Shown here piece after piece: positions 7,514 through 16,942 of a stretch of 64,000 bases of DNA. This DNA is from JAJACP01 sp964350245. GTDB lineage: Bacteria; Chlamydiota; Chlamydiia; Chlamydiales; JAAKFR01. The stretch spans positions 1-64,000 of the forward strand of contig CAYGJC010000006.1 of NCBI GenBank assembly GCA_964350245.1. The letters run 5' to 3'. The notes beneath the pieces are model-generated. The model did not search any database, had not been told where the DNA came from, and worked only from the letters and a program-made list of their open reading frames with translations. Numbering within the stretch: the first letter of the stretch is position 1; every line of letters begins with the position of its first letter. Both the position numbers and the translations under genes were made by a program.

Positions 7514-9979
7514 ATGAATGCTCACAAAGCTTGGAAGCACTTCGTTGTGAAAAGAACATTTTTTTCTCTTCTACTCCTTTGCCAGGTAGTTTTTGCCTAC
7601 CCTCCCCTGCCAAAAGCGCGGACGGAAACTGAGGCTCTTTTTGTCCGCAGAATCATTGATTTTTGGCGCGACAAGGAGTATCCATTTGTCAAAAGCCAGA
7701 TTACCGCCTATCTAGCTGACTATCCCGATAGCCCCTTCACTGATCACTTTTATGCGATGCTCGGCGATGTGGCTCTGCTTGAAAAAGAGTATGACGCAGC
7801 CCTAGATGCTTATGAACGTCTGAAGGAGACTCCCCTCAAAGAGTCTATCCGCACCAAACGGTGGCGCGCTCTCTACCAACTCCAACGTTACAACCAACTT
7901 TATGAGGAGCTAAAACCACTCTCCCTAGATGAGGATGAGGAAAGGTTTTATTTTGCTGAGGCGACTTTCCACCTAGGTTTTCAAAGAGAGGCACTCTCCC
8001 TCTATGAGCCCCTTCTTTTTAGTCCATTCTTTGGCACACATGCCAAGCTGGCAACGGCTGAAATCTACCGTCTACTTGAGAAGCCTGAGAAAGCGGCAGA
8101 ATTCTATCTTGAGTTAGCCGATCACTACGAGGAGAATGATGAGTTTCTTTTCTACGCAGCTCTGATGCTCACTCCAAGTGATCAAGAGCGAGCCGTAGCT
8201 CTTTTTGAAACGCTTGCACAAGGGAAATCGAAGCATGGAGGCGAGGCTGCTTATCAATGGATGCAGCTATTGGCAGAGCAAGGTGCGTGGGAGGCGATCG
8301 AAAATCAACGGGGCTTTTGGCTCACTAAGATCCCCGAAAGCCGATTGGCAACCGCCTACTACTATTTAGGAATGATTGCTTATGAGCAAAAAAGAGCTGC
8401 TCAGGCCAAGGTAGATCTCCAAAAAGCGGTGGAAGGAGGAATCACCCCTCCCTACGACCAAACAGCGCTTGAAACCCTGCTGAGCTGCGCTGCTGAGCTG
8501 GTTGATATCGATTTATGCGAAGCGAACTATGCGCTTTTGACAGGACGGTATCCGGATAGAAAACCGGAAGCAGGGATGATGCGGGCGACAGTCTACCAAC
8601 ACGCCGGTCAGCTCGAGCAGGCGCTGGTTCTATTGGATGAGTTATCTCAGCTACATGGCTCGCATCCTGTCCGAGAACAAGCCGGATTGCAAAGAATACA
8701 TGTGCTCATCGATTTGCAAAAATGGGAAGCAGCGCACCAGGCGCTAGACGCCTTTATGCGCCTTAATCCTCGTAGTGAGCGTAAAACAGAGCTCCTGCGC
8801 TTAGCCGTAAACCTAGCTCAGACACTAACGAATGAGAGTTTGCTTGCTCGGGATTTAGAGAATGCTCTCTCAGGACGCGTTTACGAGGGGCAAGAACGCA
8901 TTGAAAAGCTTGAGCTGCTCGCAAAAGCCTACCTCAAACTGGGCCGTGTGCACGCTGCCTTGGGCATCTTGCACGAAATGGACAATCCCGATCCTCTTTT
9001 GTTTGCTCAGTGCTATATCAAAGAGGGAAATTCCCCTCATAAGGTGATCACATTTGGTGAAAAGGCTTTAAAGCAGCATCCTGAGCATGATCGCCTTCAT
9101 CTTCACCTCTTCAATGCTTACATCCGGCTCTCCAAAGAGAATTCTGATCAGCAGATGACCCGGTTGGCAGCAGAACACCTCGACTCTGTGATTGATCTTT
9201 ATCCCGTCTCGCTCGAAAATCGGCTGTGGCTCGCCCACTACTTTGCCAAACAGCAAAACAAGCGCGCAATTTATCTTCTAGAAACTCTACTTCTTACAGA
9301 AACAAACTGGAAACGTTTTGACAAAGAGGGGATCTTGCTGGCGCGTCTTTATCAGGCAAATGGAGATTTTTCTAAAGCAATTGCGGTCTCTGAAAAAGTG
9401 CGCGCACTCAGGCAGCAAACCGAGGCGGAAGCGCAACTCATTCTTGGAGACATCTACCGAGAAATAGGTGATACCGGCAAAGCTGAGAGTCTCCTCACCC
9501 CTCTTGAGCGCTCTACCTTTTTACCGATTGCCCAAGCAGCAAGCCTGCACCTAGCCCGTCTACATTTTTCCCAAGAGCCGGAAAAGAGCTTGAGAAGACT
9601 GTATGAGATTAAAAGGTGCAGATCACTCGCCAGTGAACCGATCCATTTGGAGGCCGCTCTCGATCATGCTGAGCTACAGATTCTCTTTGTGCCTGAAGGC
9701 AAGCGGAGAAGCGCTCTTCTTGCAGCTTTGCTCGCAGTGAAAGAGGAGTTTACCAGTTGCCAAGACATTTGCTCCAAAGATTACCACGAGAGTCGTCAGC
9801 TGATGCCGGAAAAAGAGAGGATCTACCAAGCCTATATGCGCTATATCGACGCGTCTATTTATCAACTTCAAGGGCAAGAGTCAAAGGCGCAAGCTCTTTT
9901 TTCCTCGCTTTGCCAAGGAGAGTATGCGGTGAGCCGGTATCTTGTGGAACGCGCTGCAATGAGACTTGATGATGAGTAG
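7514..9979 (+). CDS. exported TPR-repeat protein
   Basis: 821 residues. ATG 7514 has TAGGAG just upstream. A basic N-terminus, hydrophobic core and A-Y cleavage-like site (FFSLLLLCQVVFAYPPLP, about residues 16-33) form a Sec signal peptide. The mature part is almost entirely tetratricopeptide-like helical pairs (for example 'GDVALLEKEYDAALDAYERL', 'QANGDFSKAIAVSEKV', 'GDIYREIGDTGKAESLL'). It is presumably a periplasmic or envelope scaffold. The next gene, with a VWA domain, overlaps its 3' end, and rsmD overlaps that one, so the three form a tight operon. A TPR plus VWA pair recalls the Bat (aerotolerance) arrangement, but orthology is not established. Confidence 0.85.
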   Translation: MNAHKAWKHFVVKRTFFSLLLLCQVVFAYPPLPKARTETEALFVRRIIDFWRDKEYPFVKSQITAYLADYPDSPFTDHFYAMLGDVALLEKEYDAALDAYERLKETPLKESIRTKRWRALYQLQRYNQLYEELKPLSLDEDEERFYFAEATFHLGFQREALSLYEPLLFSPFFGTHAKLATAEIYRLLEKPEKAAEFYLELADHYEENDEFLFYAALMLTPSDQERAVALFETLAQGKSKHGGEAAYQWMQLLAEQGAWEAIENQRGFWLTKIPESRLATAYYYLGMIAYEQKRAAQAKVDLQKAVEGGITPPYDQTALETLLSCAAELVDIDLCEANYALLTGRYPDRKPEAGMMRATVYQHAGQLEQALVLLDELSQLHGSHPVREQAGLQRIHVLIDLQKWEAAHQALDAFMRLNPRSERKTELLRLAVNLAQTLTNESLLARDLENALSGRVYEGQERIEKLELLAKAYLKLGRVHAALGILHEMDNPDPLLFAQCYIKEGNSPHKVITFGEKALKQHPEHDRLHLHLFNAYIRLSKENSDQQMTRLAAEHLDSVIDLYPVSLENRLWLAHYFAKQQNKRAIYLLETLLLTETNWKRFDKEGILLARLYQANGDFSKAIAVSEKVRALRQQTEAEAQLILGDIYREIGDTGKAESLLTPLERSTFLPIAQAASLHLARLHFSQEPEKSLRRLYEIKRCRSLASEPIHLEAALDHAELQILFVPEGKRRSALLAALLAVKEEFTSCQDICSKDYHESRQLMPEKERIYQAYMRYIDASIYQLQGQESKAQALFSSLCQGEYAVSRYLVERAAMRLDDE

Positions 9980-11483
9980 ACGTCTTTTACTCTTTTTTGC
10001 CATTATGCTGGGAATGTGTGCGCACGCCGCGGTTCTCTTTGCTCTACATCAATTCCCCTTAAAAATACATTCTCCCGGCTACCGCAATACAATTCGAGTG
10101 GAACAAACAGCGCGTGACTTTTTAGCGCGTCAAAGACGTACTGAGCTTATTGCAGAAGTCTTTGATCATCTGCAAAAAGTGGAGCCTGAGGTTAAACAGG
10201 AGCTCCACGAATTGCGCGCTGAATACGCTCCTTCCCTGGAGATGACACTGACTGCACATCCCCCTTTAGAATTAGATATAGAGCCCTTTTCGTTTGAAGC
10301 GAACCTCTGTGCAACACTGTCTGAAACCAAAACCCTCGAACCTGACAATCGGCTTGTCTCCCCCCTCCCATCTATGGCCCCCGTAAACGCTCTTCCTTTG
10401 ACAGAGCTCGATTACGAAGATGATCCCAATAAGAGCCTTGGAACCCTCCCTAGCAGTGAGCACTTTGATATCGAGGTCGAATATGCTCCCAAGCGCCATC
10501 GTCCGGGTTATGTCTTCCAAATCACTTTTCATCCCAGATCCGACGTGGCATTTAAGCGCATTCGGCAAAATGTCCTCTTTTTAATCGATCGCTCTAACTC
10601 GATCTCCCGCTCTCGCTATCTTCTCAATAAGCGTGCCGTCTCAGAGGCCCTTGAGCATCTAAAGGTGGGGGATACCTTCAATATCGTGATTTTTGATCAT
10701 CATGTGGTCCGTGTTGCCCCGGAGCCTCTGCCTTGGAATACGGAGAGTGTTATGGCAGCCCGCTCCTTTTTGGAGCGCCATGGGCACGGAGGGCACTTTG
10801 CAGCAACCGATCTCTACGCCTCTTTGGGTAAGATCATCCCCGGCGATGTACCCAAACAAGAAATCAATACGGCGATCCTCCTCTCAGATGGAAACTCTTA
10901 CCTGTCTAGAGAAAAGCAAAGACAGATGATCAGGAGGTGGACAGAGCACAATCAAGGGAAAGTGGCTCTTTACAGCGTTGCCTCCGGAACAGGTAATCAT
11001 CTCCCGCTTTTGGAGTTGATCAGTTCATTTAATCAGGGACAGCTAATCTATTCCCCTGATCATGGAGACCTAAATCCACTTCTTGTTAATCTGTTAAAGA
11101 CCATTCAGGTCCCCATTGGAAAAGAGATAGTCGCGACACCGATTGTAGCGGATAAGCAAACCATGGTCCTTTTGCAACCCAAAGCAGTCCGTTTACAAGA
11201 TCTCTACCAGGGGCGTCCTTTTGTGGTGTATGGTTCTACCAATCGCCTCTCCAATTTTGTTCTATTTTTGCAAGGCAAGCATGAGGGCCAGCTTTTTGAC
11301 ATCAAAAAGAAGGTTACGTTTAAAAATGCTCTGCGTGGTTCTTTTTCTATCGAGCGAAAATGGACAGAACTTCTGGCACATGAGTTTTATGCGCGCTACC
11401 TAGAGGATGGCAATCTGGGCCATCTAGAGACAGCTAAACAGCTGCTTGCCCCAATGAAAATCCCTACCCCTTGGATCGATTAA
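9969..11483 (+). CDS. membrane-anchored VWA-domain protein
   Basis: 504 residues. The N-terminal hydrophobic segment (LLLFFAIMLGMCAHAAVLFAL) is a signal or anchor, followed by a ~160-residue spacer. A von Willebrand factor A domain begins near 200, with the MIDAS metal site DRSNS (DxSxS), a threonine in 'GGHFAATDLYASL' and the aspartate of 'LLSDG'. A beta-rich C-terminal region follows. The start is ATG 9969 or 9972, inside the end of the TPR gene, and the stop overlaps the rsmD start (TAATG). VWA domains bind proteins in a metal-dependent way; with the TPR partner this suggests an envelope assembly factor. That role is inference. Confidence 0.82.
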   Translation: MMSRRLLLFFAIMLGMCAHAAVLFALHQFPLKIHSPGYRNTIRVEQTARDFLARQRRTELIAEVFDHLQKVEPEVKQELHELRAEYAPSLEMTLTAHPPLELDIEPFSFEANLCATLSETKTLEPDNRLVSPLPSMAPVNALPLTELDYEDDPNKSLGTLPSSEHFDIEVEYAPKRHRPGYVFQITFHPRSDVAFKRIRQNVLFLIDRSNSISRSRYLLNKRAVSEALEHLKVGDTFNIVIFDHHVVRVAPEPLPWNTESVMAARSFLERHGHGGHFAATDLYASLGKIIPGDVPKQEINTAILLSDGNSYLSREKQRQMIRRWTEHNQGKVALYSVASGTGNHLPLLELISSFNQGQLIYSPDHGDLNPLLVNLLKTIQVPIGKEIVATPIVADKQTMVLLQPKAVRLQDLYQGRPFVVYGSTNRLSNFVLFLQGKHEGQLFDIKKKVTFKNALRGSFSIERKWTELLAHEFYARYLEDGNLGHLETAKQLLAPMKIPTPWID

Positions 11484-12013
11484 TGCTACAGATCATTGGT
11501 GGGAAACACAAAAAAAGAAAGCTTATCGCCCCTAAATCTACAGCTGTACGCCCGACAGCTTCCCAACTGCGCGAAGCTCTTTTCAACATTTGCCAGATGT
11601 CAATTGAAGGGGCGTGCTTTTTGGATCTTTTTGCCGGCTCGGGCGCCATTGGGCTCGAGGCATTAAGTCGAGGGGCTAAGGAGGTCACCTTTGTTGAAAA
11701 GGGGCGGCCAGCTTTAGAGGCGCTGAAAAAAAACATCGCGGCCCTCAAAGAAGAGGCACATTCCACTATTTTAGCGGGGGATGTACTGACTGTTCCCTTG
11801 AAAGGCACTTTTGACATCATTTATGCCGATCCCCCCTACCGGAAGGGATTGGGGGCTGCGCTTCTTAAGCGACTCGATTCACTGCCTATTCTCAGCAAAG
11901 AGGGCACTCTTTTTATCGAAGATGAACAGATTGAAGAATTTGAACTACAAAGCCTTAAACTGAAAAGAGCGCGTGCATTTGGCAGAGCCACTCTTTTTGA
12001 GTATGGCTATTAA
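11483..12013 (+). CDS. rsmD: 16S rRNA (guanine966-N2)-methyltransferase
   Basis: 176 residues, a typical RsmD length. The N-terminus 'MLQIIGGKHKKRKL' followed by 'VRPTASQLREALFNI' is the family signature. The SAM-binding motif is 'FLDLFAGSGAIGLEALSRGA' and the catalytic motif is 'YADPPY'. The enzyme methylates G966 of 16S rRNA during 30S assembly. The ATG overlaps the stop of the VWA gene. In Chlamydia the corresponding gene (yhhF, CT487) lies between a binding-protein gene and a metallophosphoesterase-glgC pair; here those neighbours are 13-30 kb away, so the block has been rearranged. Confidence 0.93.
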   Translation: MLQIIGGKHKKRKLIAPKSTAVRPTASQLREALFNICQMSIEGACFLDLFAGSGAIGLEALSRGAKEVTFVEKGRPALEALKKNIAALKEEAHSTILAGDVLTVPLKGTFDIIYADPPYRKGLGAALLKRLDSLPILSKEGTLFIEDEQIEEFELQSLKLKRARAFGRATLFEYGY

Positions 12014-12317
12014 CCTCGACTTTTTCGAAGCAGGGTTCGAAATAGTCCTTAGTCCTCAACCTTTGGCCTCGACTAATAGACACAACAGTAGGGGCTCGCA
12101 AACCCGCAGGTTAGGAAGACCGTCAGGTCTTTTCGAGGGCGAGATTTAGCCAATGGAATGGCTGAAATCACCCCCCTAAAATAGCCAAACCAATGGCCAT
12201 TTTAAGCTGTAGCAAAAAAACCTTTAAGGTTTTAGAAAATACCGAATTATCTTTGACTAAAAATCTCTTAAGTGGAATTATAAAGATTCGGTAAACGCTT
12301 TTTTTAGGAGGAATTCT
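12014..12317 (+). other. 304-base gene-free stretch with several hairpins, possible ncRNA or leader
   Basis: No protein-coding frame is credible here. Seen directly: the octamer CCTCGACT twice (near 12015 and 12067); TTCGAA twice (near 12030 and 12041); hairpins GAAGACC/GGTCTTT (near 12116) and AGCCA/TGGCT (near 12149); a near-palindrome AAAACCTT-T-AAGGTTTT (near 12208); and ACCGAAT/ATTCGGT (near 12240 and 12288). TTGACT near 12253 with AATTAT 17 bases on is a possible sigma-66-type promoter for the next gene, which has AGGAGG at its ribosome binding site. It does not match RNase P, tmRNA or SRP RNA by eye. Confidence 0.35.
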
Positions 12318-12914
12318 ATGTCCGTTCAAAATAGACACATGCTCTCTTGCTACGCCCCTGAAATGCCTGATACCCGGTGCCAATTTTTAATAGACATGGA
12401 TCAAAAAGAGTATCCTCATCTTGTTGAAGAAACGGGACAGCCGGAAAGTCCACCTCTATTAGTTCACACAGTTGTTCCCTCGGCTTTAGGCGTGGCTGCA
12501 GGTTGTGTTTTAGCAGGTGCGGTAGGAATGCTCGTTGCTGGTCCTCTAGGAGCGGCTTTTTGTCTCAAAACAACCTTTGGAATAGGTGCAAGCTGGGGAG
12601 GAGCTACGGGTTTTATTTATGGGCGCTCCGAAAAACTCAACCCTTGGGAAAACAGAAGTGTTCTTCTTTTTTCTTATCCGATCCGCATAGGTAGACTTTG
12701 CGAAAAAATTAATTTGATCGCCCAACAATTGCAGAAGACAGGCGATTCTCAAGAAAGAAGTCAGCTGCAGCTTGCACAAGCTTATTTTCAAGAATCAAAG
12801 ACACGATGTGAAACTTATCTACAAGAGCAAGGACGACCTGATCCATGGGCAGAAGAAAGGAGGAGAATAGCGCATCAACAAACAATGATAAATTTGGGCG
12901 CCAAGTATTATTAA
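12318..12914 (+). CDS. hypothetical protein with bilobed hydrophobic region (Inc-like)
   Basis: 198 residues; AGGAGG precedes the ATG by several bases, a strong start. A hydrophilic N-terminus (~55 residues) is followed by two adjacent Gly/Ala-rich hydrophobic segments at ~57-78 and 80-102, broken by Pro and Gly. The tail is hydrophilic and partly helical (IAQQLQKTGDSQERSQLQLA). This bilobed layout is that of chlamydial inclusion-membrane proteins. The function is unknown and an Inc role is inference. It is flanked by a structured 304-base spacer and converges on the symporter gene with five bases between them. Confidence 0.65.
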   Translation: MSVQNRHMLSCYAPEMPDTRCQFLIDMDQKEYPHLVEETGQPESPPLLVHTVVPSALGVAAGCVLAGAVGMLVAGPLGAAFCLKTTFGIGASWGGATGFIYGRSEKLNPWENRSVLLFSYPIRIGRLCEKINLIAQQLQKTGDSQERSQLQLAQAYFQESKTRCETYLQEQGRPDPWAEERRRIAHQQTMINLGAKYY

Positions 12915-12919
12915 GGCTC

Positions 12920-14410
12920 CTAATCAGCAGAAGCTTCAGCGAGAGCGTAAGGAGCTTTGGTGCGAGAGAGAATGCCGCCGGCCACTAAAACAAGCCCCAA
13001 CCAAGACCACCGCACCATCTCAGCCATTCCAAAGCCACTCTGAATCTCTTGATAAAGCGCACCCAACAAGCTGATTGACAAAAGCGGTAATACGACAAAT
13101 TTCAATGAGTAATACGGAAGTGTGCGCCTCTTTCCAGAAAACCAGATCGACTCGTTTCCAATCACTTTTGAAATCGTTAGAAAAATGACAATTTCACAAA
13201 TGCCTCCCAAAAGCATAGCGTTGCCCAAAACCATCGGCGCCATGGCTCCAATCATGTGCTGTCCATTTCCAAAGCAAAAAGGAAACGCGCACGCTGTAAC
13301 AAGGGCCATCGCCAGACCCACAGCCCCTTTGCGGCTTTTGTTAAACTCGATCTCAAAGTTGCCCGCTACACTCTCTACAATGGAAAAGACTCCTGTGATT
13401 CCGGCTATGAAGACACAGAAAAAGAATAGTGGTCCCACAATACGAGCCACTACATCACCAAACTGCTGCAAGATCATCGGGAAAATCACAAAGCCGATCT
13501 CAAAAGCTGAGTCTGAAGTGACAAGGTCAGAAAACGCAACGCCACTCGAACTGCTCATGAAACCGATACACCCAAAAATGGCCAATCCGGCAATAAAGGA
13601 GATCAAAAAGTCTCCCAAAGCGACTTTGACCATTGCGCGCGGAATGCTAAAGCTCTCAGGATTATGACGGGAATAGCCCGTTACAATCCCTAAACCCAAT
13701 GATAAGCTAAAAAAGACCTGCCCAAACACATCGCGCCAAAGTGTCCAACTCCCTAATCGAGAAAAGTCGGGAACCAAATACTGCTTCACCCCTTCCATTG
13801 AGCCGGGCAAAAAGAAGGTAGCGATACTAAAAAGCACCACAATGATAGCAAGCATCGGGAGAAAAACCGAGCAGAGCTTTTCAATTCCAGAACGGATATT
13901 GCGTGCCAAAACGGCCCATGCAAAAGCCGCAACCACCAACGTAGAAATCAAAACACCGACGGCAAGCCCTCCAAATTGAGTTAAGCTTCCCGAATCATTT
14001 AAAAAAGTGTGTTTAAAAAAATGCGCTGTATCTGAAGAAATCGCCCCGCTGGCAGCAAAATAGGTGTAGGCGACGGAAAAACCGGTCAAAACCATGTAAA
14101 AGCCGCCGATCGTCGCGCAGGTTAGAATAGCCAACCAGCCAACCATCTTACCCTTGGAGCCGGCTACGTTCCCCATCGCTGATACAAGCGGAAGCTTCGT
14201 GCGTTGACCGATAATGCCTTCAAGAAAGAGGAGAGGAAGCCCAATTAATAGATGTGCAATGACATAGGGGACAAGAAAGGCTCCTCCCCCATTTTTGTAA
14301 CAAAGCGCACTAAAACTTAAAACATTGGCAAATCCAACAGCAGAGCCGATCATCGACCAGATGTAACCCGTCTCTTTGCTCCAGGTATCCTGCTTTCTAA
14401 CCTCGCTCAT
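12920..14410 (-). CDS. sodium:neurotransmitter symporter (NSS/SNF) family transporter
   Basis: 496 residues with about 12 hydrophobic segments. The N-terminal block 'GYIWSMIGSAVGFANVLSFS' followed by 'NGGGAFLVPYVIAHLLIGLP' is the classic LeuT/NSS TM1-TM2 signature, including the unwound Na+/substrate region. The family imports amino acids with sodium; the substrate is not predictable, though amino-acid uptake fits an auxotrophic intracellular bacterium. Chlamydia also carries NSS-type transporters. An extended -10 promoter lies at 14451-14459, and the start codon ATGAGCGAG is preceded by TTTAGG. Confidence 0.92.
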   Translation of the reverse strand: MSEVRKQDTWSKETGYIWSMIGSAVGFANVLSFSALCYKNGGGAFLVPYVIAHLLIGLPLLFLEGIIGQRTKLPLVSAMGNVAGSKGKMVGWLAILTCATIGGFYMVLTGFSVAYTYFAASGAISSDTAHFFKHTFLNDSGSLTQFGGLAVGVLISTLVVAAFAWAVLARNIRSGIEKLCSVFLPMLAIIVVLFSIATFFLPGSMEGVKQYLVPDFSRLGSWTLWRDVFGQVFFSLSLGLGIVTGYSRHNPESFSIPRAMVKVALGDFLISFIAGLAIFGCIGFMSSSSGVAFSDLVTSDSAFEIGFVIFPMILQQFGDVVARIVGPLFFFCVFIAGITGVFSIVESVAGNFEIEFNKSRKGAVGLAMALVTACAFPFCFGNGQHMIGAMAPMVLGNAMLLGGICEIVIFLTISKVIGNESIWFSGKRRTLPYYSLKFVVLPLLSISLLGALYQEIQSGFGMAEMVRWSWLGLVLVAGGILSRTKAPYALAEASAD

Positions 14411-14450
14411 CTCATAGACCTAAATTCAAAAAAATGAAAAGTTACGAGGC

Positions 14451-14459
14451 ATTATATCA
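14451..14459 (-). promoter_or_regulatory. extended -10 promoter for the NSS symporter gene
   Basis: Minus-strand TGATATAAT (TG-N-TATAAT) lies about 40 bases upstream of the symporter start and beyond the end of the MORN-repeat gene. No good -35 hexamer is visible, which is usual for extended -10 promoters. Confidence 0.45.
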
Positions 14460-14473
14460 TATTGAAGGTATTT

Positions 14474-16891
14474 TTAGCCTTTCTTTGTTGAAAAAGTGCG
14501 TTTCTTTCCAATGAGCTCGTCTCCTTCATACTGGCAGAGCAACCTGGGAGAACCATCATCAAAATATTTATTGAATTTACCGTTTTTCTGATCGTCTCGG
14601 TACTCCCCTTCAAAAACGAGAACACCTTCTTCATTCCACTCTTGGCAAAGGCCATCGAGCTTATCATCTTTGTAGTGATAAACACTGGCAATACCACCTT
14701 TCTCATGGTAGGTTGTCGTGGGGCCGTTGCGCACATCTTCATGGAAAGAGACCTCTCGGTAGACGCGACCGCTCGGGAAGTAACTAATCGCATTCCCTTC
14801 CCGTTGATCTCCCTTAAAGTTCATGGTCATCATCAAGAAGCCTTCAGGTGAGTAAAGAGTGGCGATTCCTTCTCGCTTCCCCTTCTTGTAGTAGGTGCTT
14901 CCCAATTTCGCTCCCTTCTCGGAATACTCGCACACCTCACCTTCTAGCAAATCGTTATGAAAGGTGGCGTCTAGCTTTTTTATCCGGCCATACTCGGGAT
15001 GCTCGGGGTAGTAAACTTGGTGCACACCCTCTCTCTGATTATTTTTGTAGTGAAAGACAACTTCCTCACCCCCTTCACTCAACTGATAATAGTGACCGTC
15101 TAGAGCGCCTTTGACGTAGTGCGCCTCTTCAAGCTTTTTACCCTCAGCATCCCACTGCATCTTTTTACCATGAAGTGTTCCGTTACGATACGTAATCAAA
15201 GCCGCTAGCTGCCCGTTTGGATGGAACGATTTCTGCTCCCCATCTAAGTTCCCCTCTACATAGTTGAAGAAACGAGCCAGTTGTTTTCCTCCCTGGTAGA
15301 ACTCTTGGTGCTCTCCGTTTGGAATCCCTTTCACATAGTGCATAGAGACCTGAACAGAGCCATCGGGGTGCCAGCTTTGAAAGTCCCCATCTAGAAGATC
15401 TTGAACAAAAAAGGCGGCGCTCAGCTTGGTTCCATCTTCGTAAAATTTGAGCTCGCTGCCTTCTCGATGGCCGTTTTCAAAGTGAGCAACGGTGTTGAGC
15501 TTTCCATTGGGAAAGAAAATCTGTAGCTCCCCATGAGGAGTACCTTGAAGGTACTCTCCTTCAAAAAGAAGTACGCCATTTTTGGCCCACTCACGGCGCG
15601 TTCCATGCAATTTTCCCTCTTTAAAAAGTGCCTCTAACCGCTTTGTTCCATTGGGAAACCACTCTATGTGCTCGCCGTGCAGTGCGCCGGCCACATAGTG
15701 TTTTACGCTCTTTTTAGTGCCATTGGCATAAAACTCTTCATGTGGTCCGTCCCATTTTTTATCCTTAAAATGCGCTGCAAGCTTTAATTCTCCATTGTCG
15801 TAGTACTCTCTCTGCTCACCGTCTAGGGCTCCGTGTACATAAACATAGTCGTTTTTAAGCTGACCATTTCGGTACCACTCTTTGAAAGACCCGTGATATT
15901 TACCCTCCACTGTAAAATAGGTGCGCACCAACTGTCCGTTGTCGGCGTACTCTACAACCGGCTCGGTGAGCTCTCCGCTCTCGTTATAAAGTGCAAGACC
16001 GGCTAGCTGTCCGTTGGGATGAGTCAGACTGTGTTTGCCTACAGGTACCCCGCCCCGGTAAGTGCCCCCTCCTGCAAGGGAGCCATCTTCGTGGAAATGT
16101 TGCTCTTCCCCCTCTTTTTGCCCATTCTTGTAGTTCATCCTATAGGCAATTTTTCCATTAGCAAAGTACTTCAGATGGGGGCCTACAGGCTTTCCTTGCT
16201 GAAAATCTTGTACCTCAATCAACGAAAGATCTGAGCCATAAATCATAACAGCCGGTGTTTTACCATCTCCATGAAGCAGCCCATCCACATAGAGGTAAGA
16301 GGCCATCAGGCTGCTCTCATCTTCAGCCTTGGGATGCCATTTTAATGCATTTCCATGCGGCAAACCGTTCACATAGGGAGTTTGGGATTCTCTGGACCCG
16401 TCTTCGTAATAGGTGATGAAAGAGCCACTCTTTTTCCCCTGCTCAAAAAGCCCCTCTTCTCTTTTATTGCCATTTGCCCAAAAGACCTCGTAAGGTCCCT
16501 CACGTACGCCCTGCACATAAGATTCGGCCCTCTCCATTTGTCCGTTGGGATGGTAGGTGTACACCTCACCATGTAGCAGCCCTTTTTCATAATGAGCCGT
16601 CTGGGCAATGGTTCCACTGGCATGATAAACAACAGAGGCGCCCTCAAGCGTGTTTTCATCCAGAAGATCACTCTCTTGTTGGACGCGGCCATTTGGATAA
16701 AAGGCAATCTGCTTAACCGCATGCTCGCCATCACCGCTGGGCTCATAGAAAATCACATGAGCCGGATTGCCGTTAAGAAAGTTTTCTACCACATGGGGAC
16801 GCCAGTTCGGCTGCCTCGGTTTCAGCGGAGGTGCCTCTTGGGCAAAAAGGGCTGTACTGAGGAAAAGAATCAAAAAACAAATACGCAACAT
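14474..16891 (-). CDS. large exported MORN-repeat protein
   Basis: 805 residues; the start has AGGTGA upstream. A signal peptide occupies ~1-17 (MLRICFLILFLSTALFAQ). From ~45 to the end the protein is an almost unbroken array of roughly 22-25-residue MORN_2-type repeats with the pattern 'yhpNGqL...g.y.nG..hGe', about 30 copies (for example 'FPNGKLNTVAHFENGHREGS'). Such arrays form long beta structures that bind lipids or proteins. Shorter relatives are often annotated as YwqK-family antitoxins, but the length and signal peptide argue for an envelope or secreted protein. Host or membrane interaction is inference. The gene stands alone between the symporter and a coiled-coil protein gene. Confidence 0.88.
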   Translation of the reverse strand: MLRICFLILFLSTALFAQEAPPLKPRQPNWRPHVVENFLNGNPAHVIFYEPSGDGEHAVKQIAFYPNGRVQQESDLLDENTLEGASVVYHASGTIAQTAHYEKGLLHGEVYTYHPNGQMERAESYVQGVREGPYEVFWANGNKREEGLFEQGKKSGSFITYYEDGSRESQTPYVNGLPHGNALKWHPKAEDESSLMASYLYVDGLLHGDGKTPAVMIYGSDLSLIEVQDFQQGKPVGPHLKYFANGKIAYRMNYKNGQKEGEEQHFHEDGSLAGGGTYRGGVPVGKHSLTHPNGQLAGLALYNESGELTEPVVEYADNGQLVRTYFTVEGKYHGSFKEWYRNGQLKNDYVYVHGALDGEQREYYDNGELKLAAHFKDKKWDGPHEEFYANGTKKSVKHYVAGALHGEHIEWFPNGTKRLEALFKEGKLHGTRREWAKNGVLLFEGEYLQGTPHGELQIFFPNGKLNTVAHFENGHREGSELKFYEDGTKLSAAFFVQDLLDGDFQSWHPDGSVQVSMHYVKGIPNGEHQEFYQGGKQLARFFNYVEGNLDGEQKSFHPNGQLAALITYRNGTLHGKKMQWDAEGKKLEEAHYVKGALDGHYYQLSEGGEEVVFHYKNNQREGVHQVYYPEHPEYGRIKKLDATFHNDLLEGEVCEYSEKGAKLGSTYYKKGKREGIATLYSPEGFLMMTMNFKGDQREGNAISYFPSGRVYREVSFHEDVRNGPTTTYHEKGGIASVYHYKDDKLDGLCQEWNEEGVLVFEGEYRDDQKNGKFNKYFDDGSPRLLCQYEGDELIGKKRTFSTKKG

Positions 16892-16942
16892 ATGCTCACC
16901 TAAATTGAATTAGCGCAAGCATACAAAGAAACGGAATTCTCG

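Noticed and set aside
12025..12060. tRNA T-arm-like GGGTTCGAAA
   Set aside because: The bases flanking the loop do not pair as a 5-bp T stem, and no acceptor or anticodon arms can be drawn around it.
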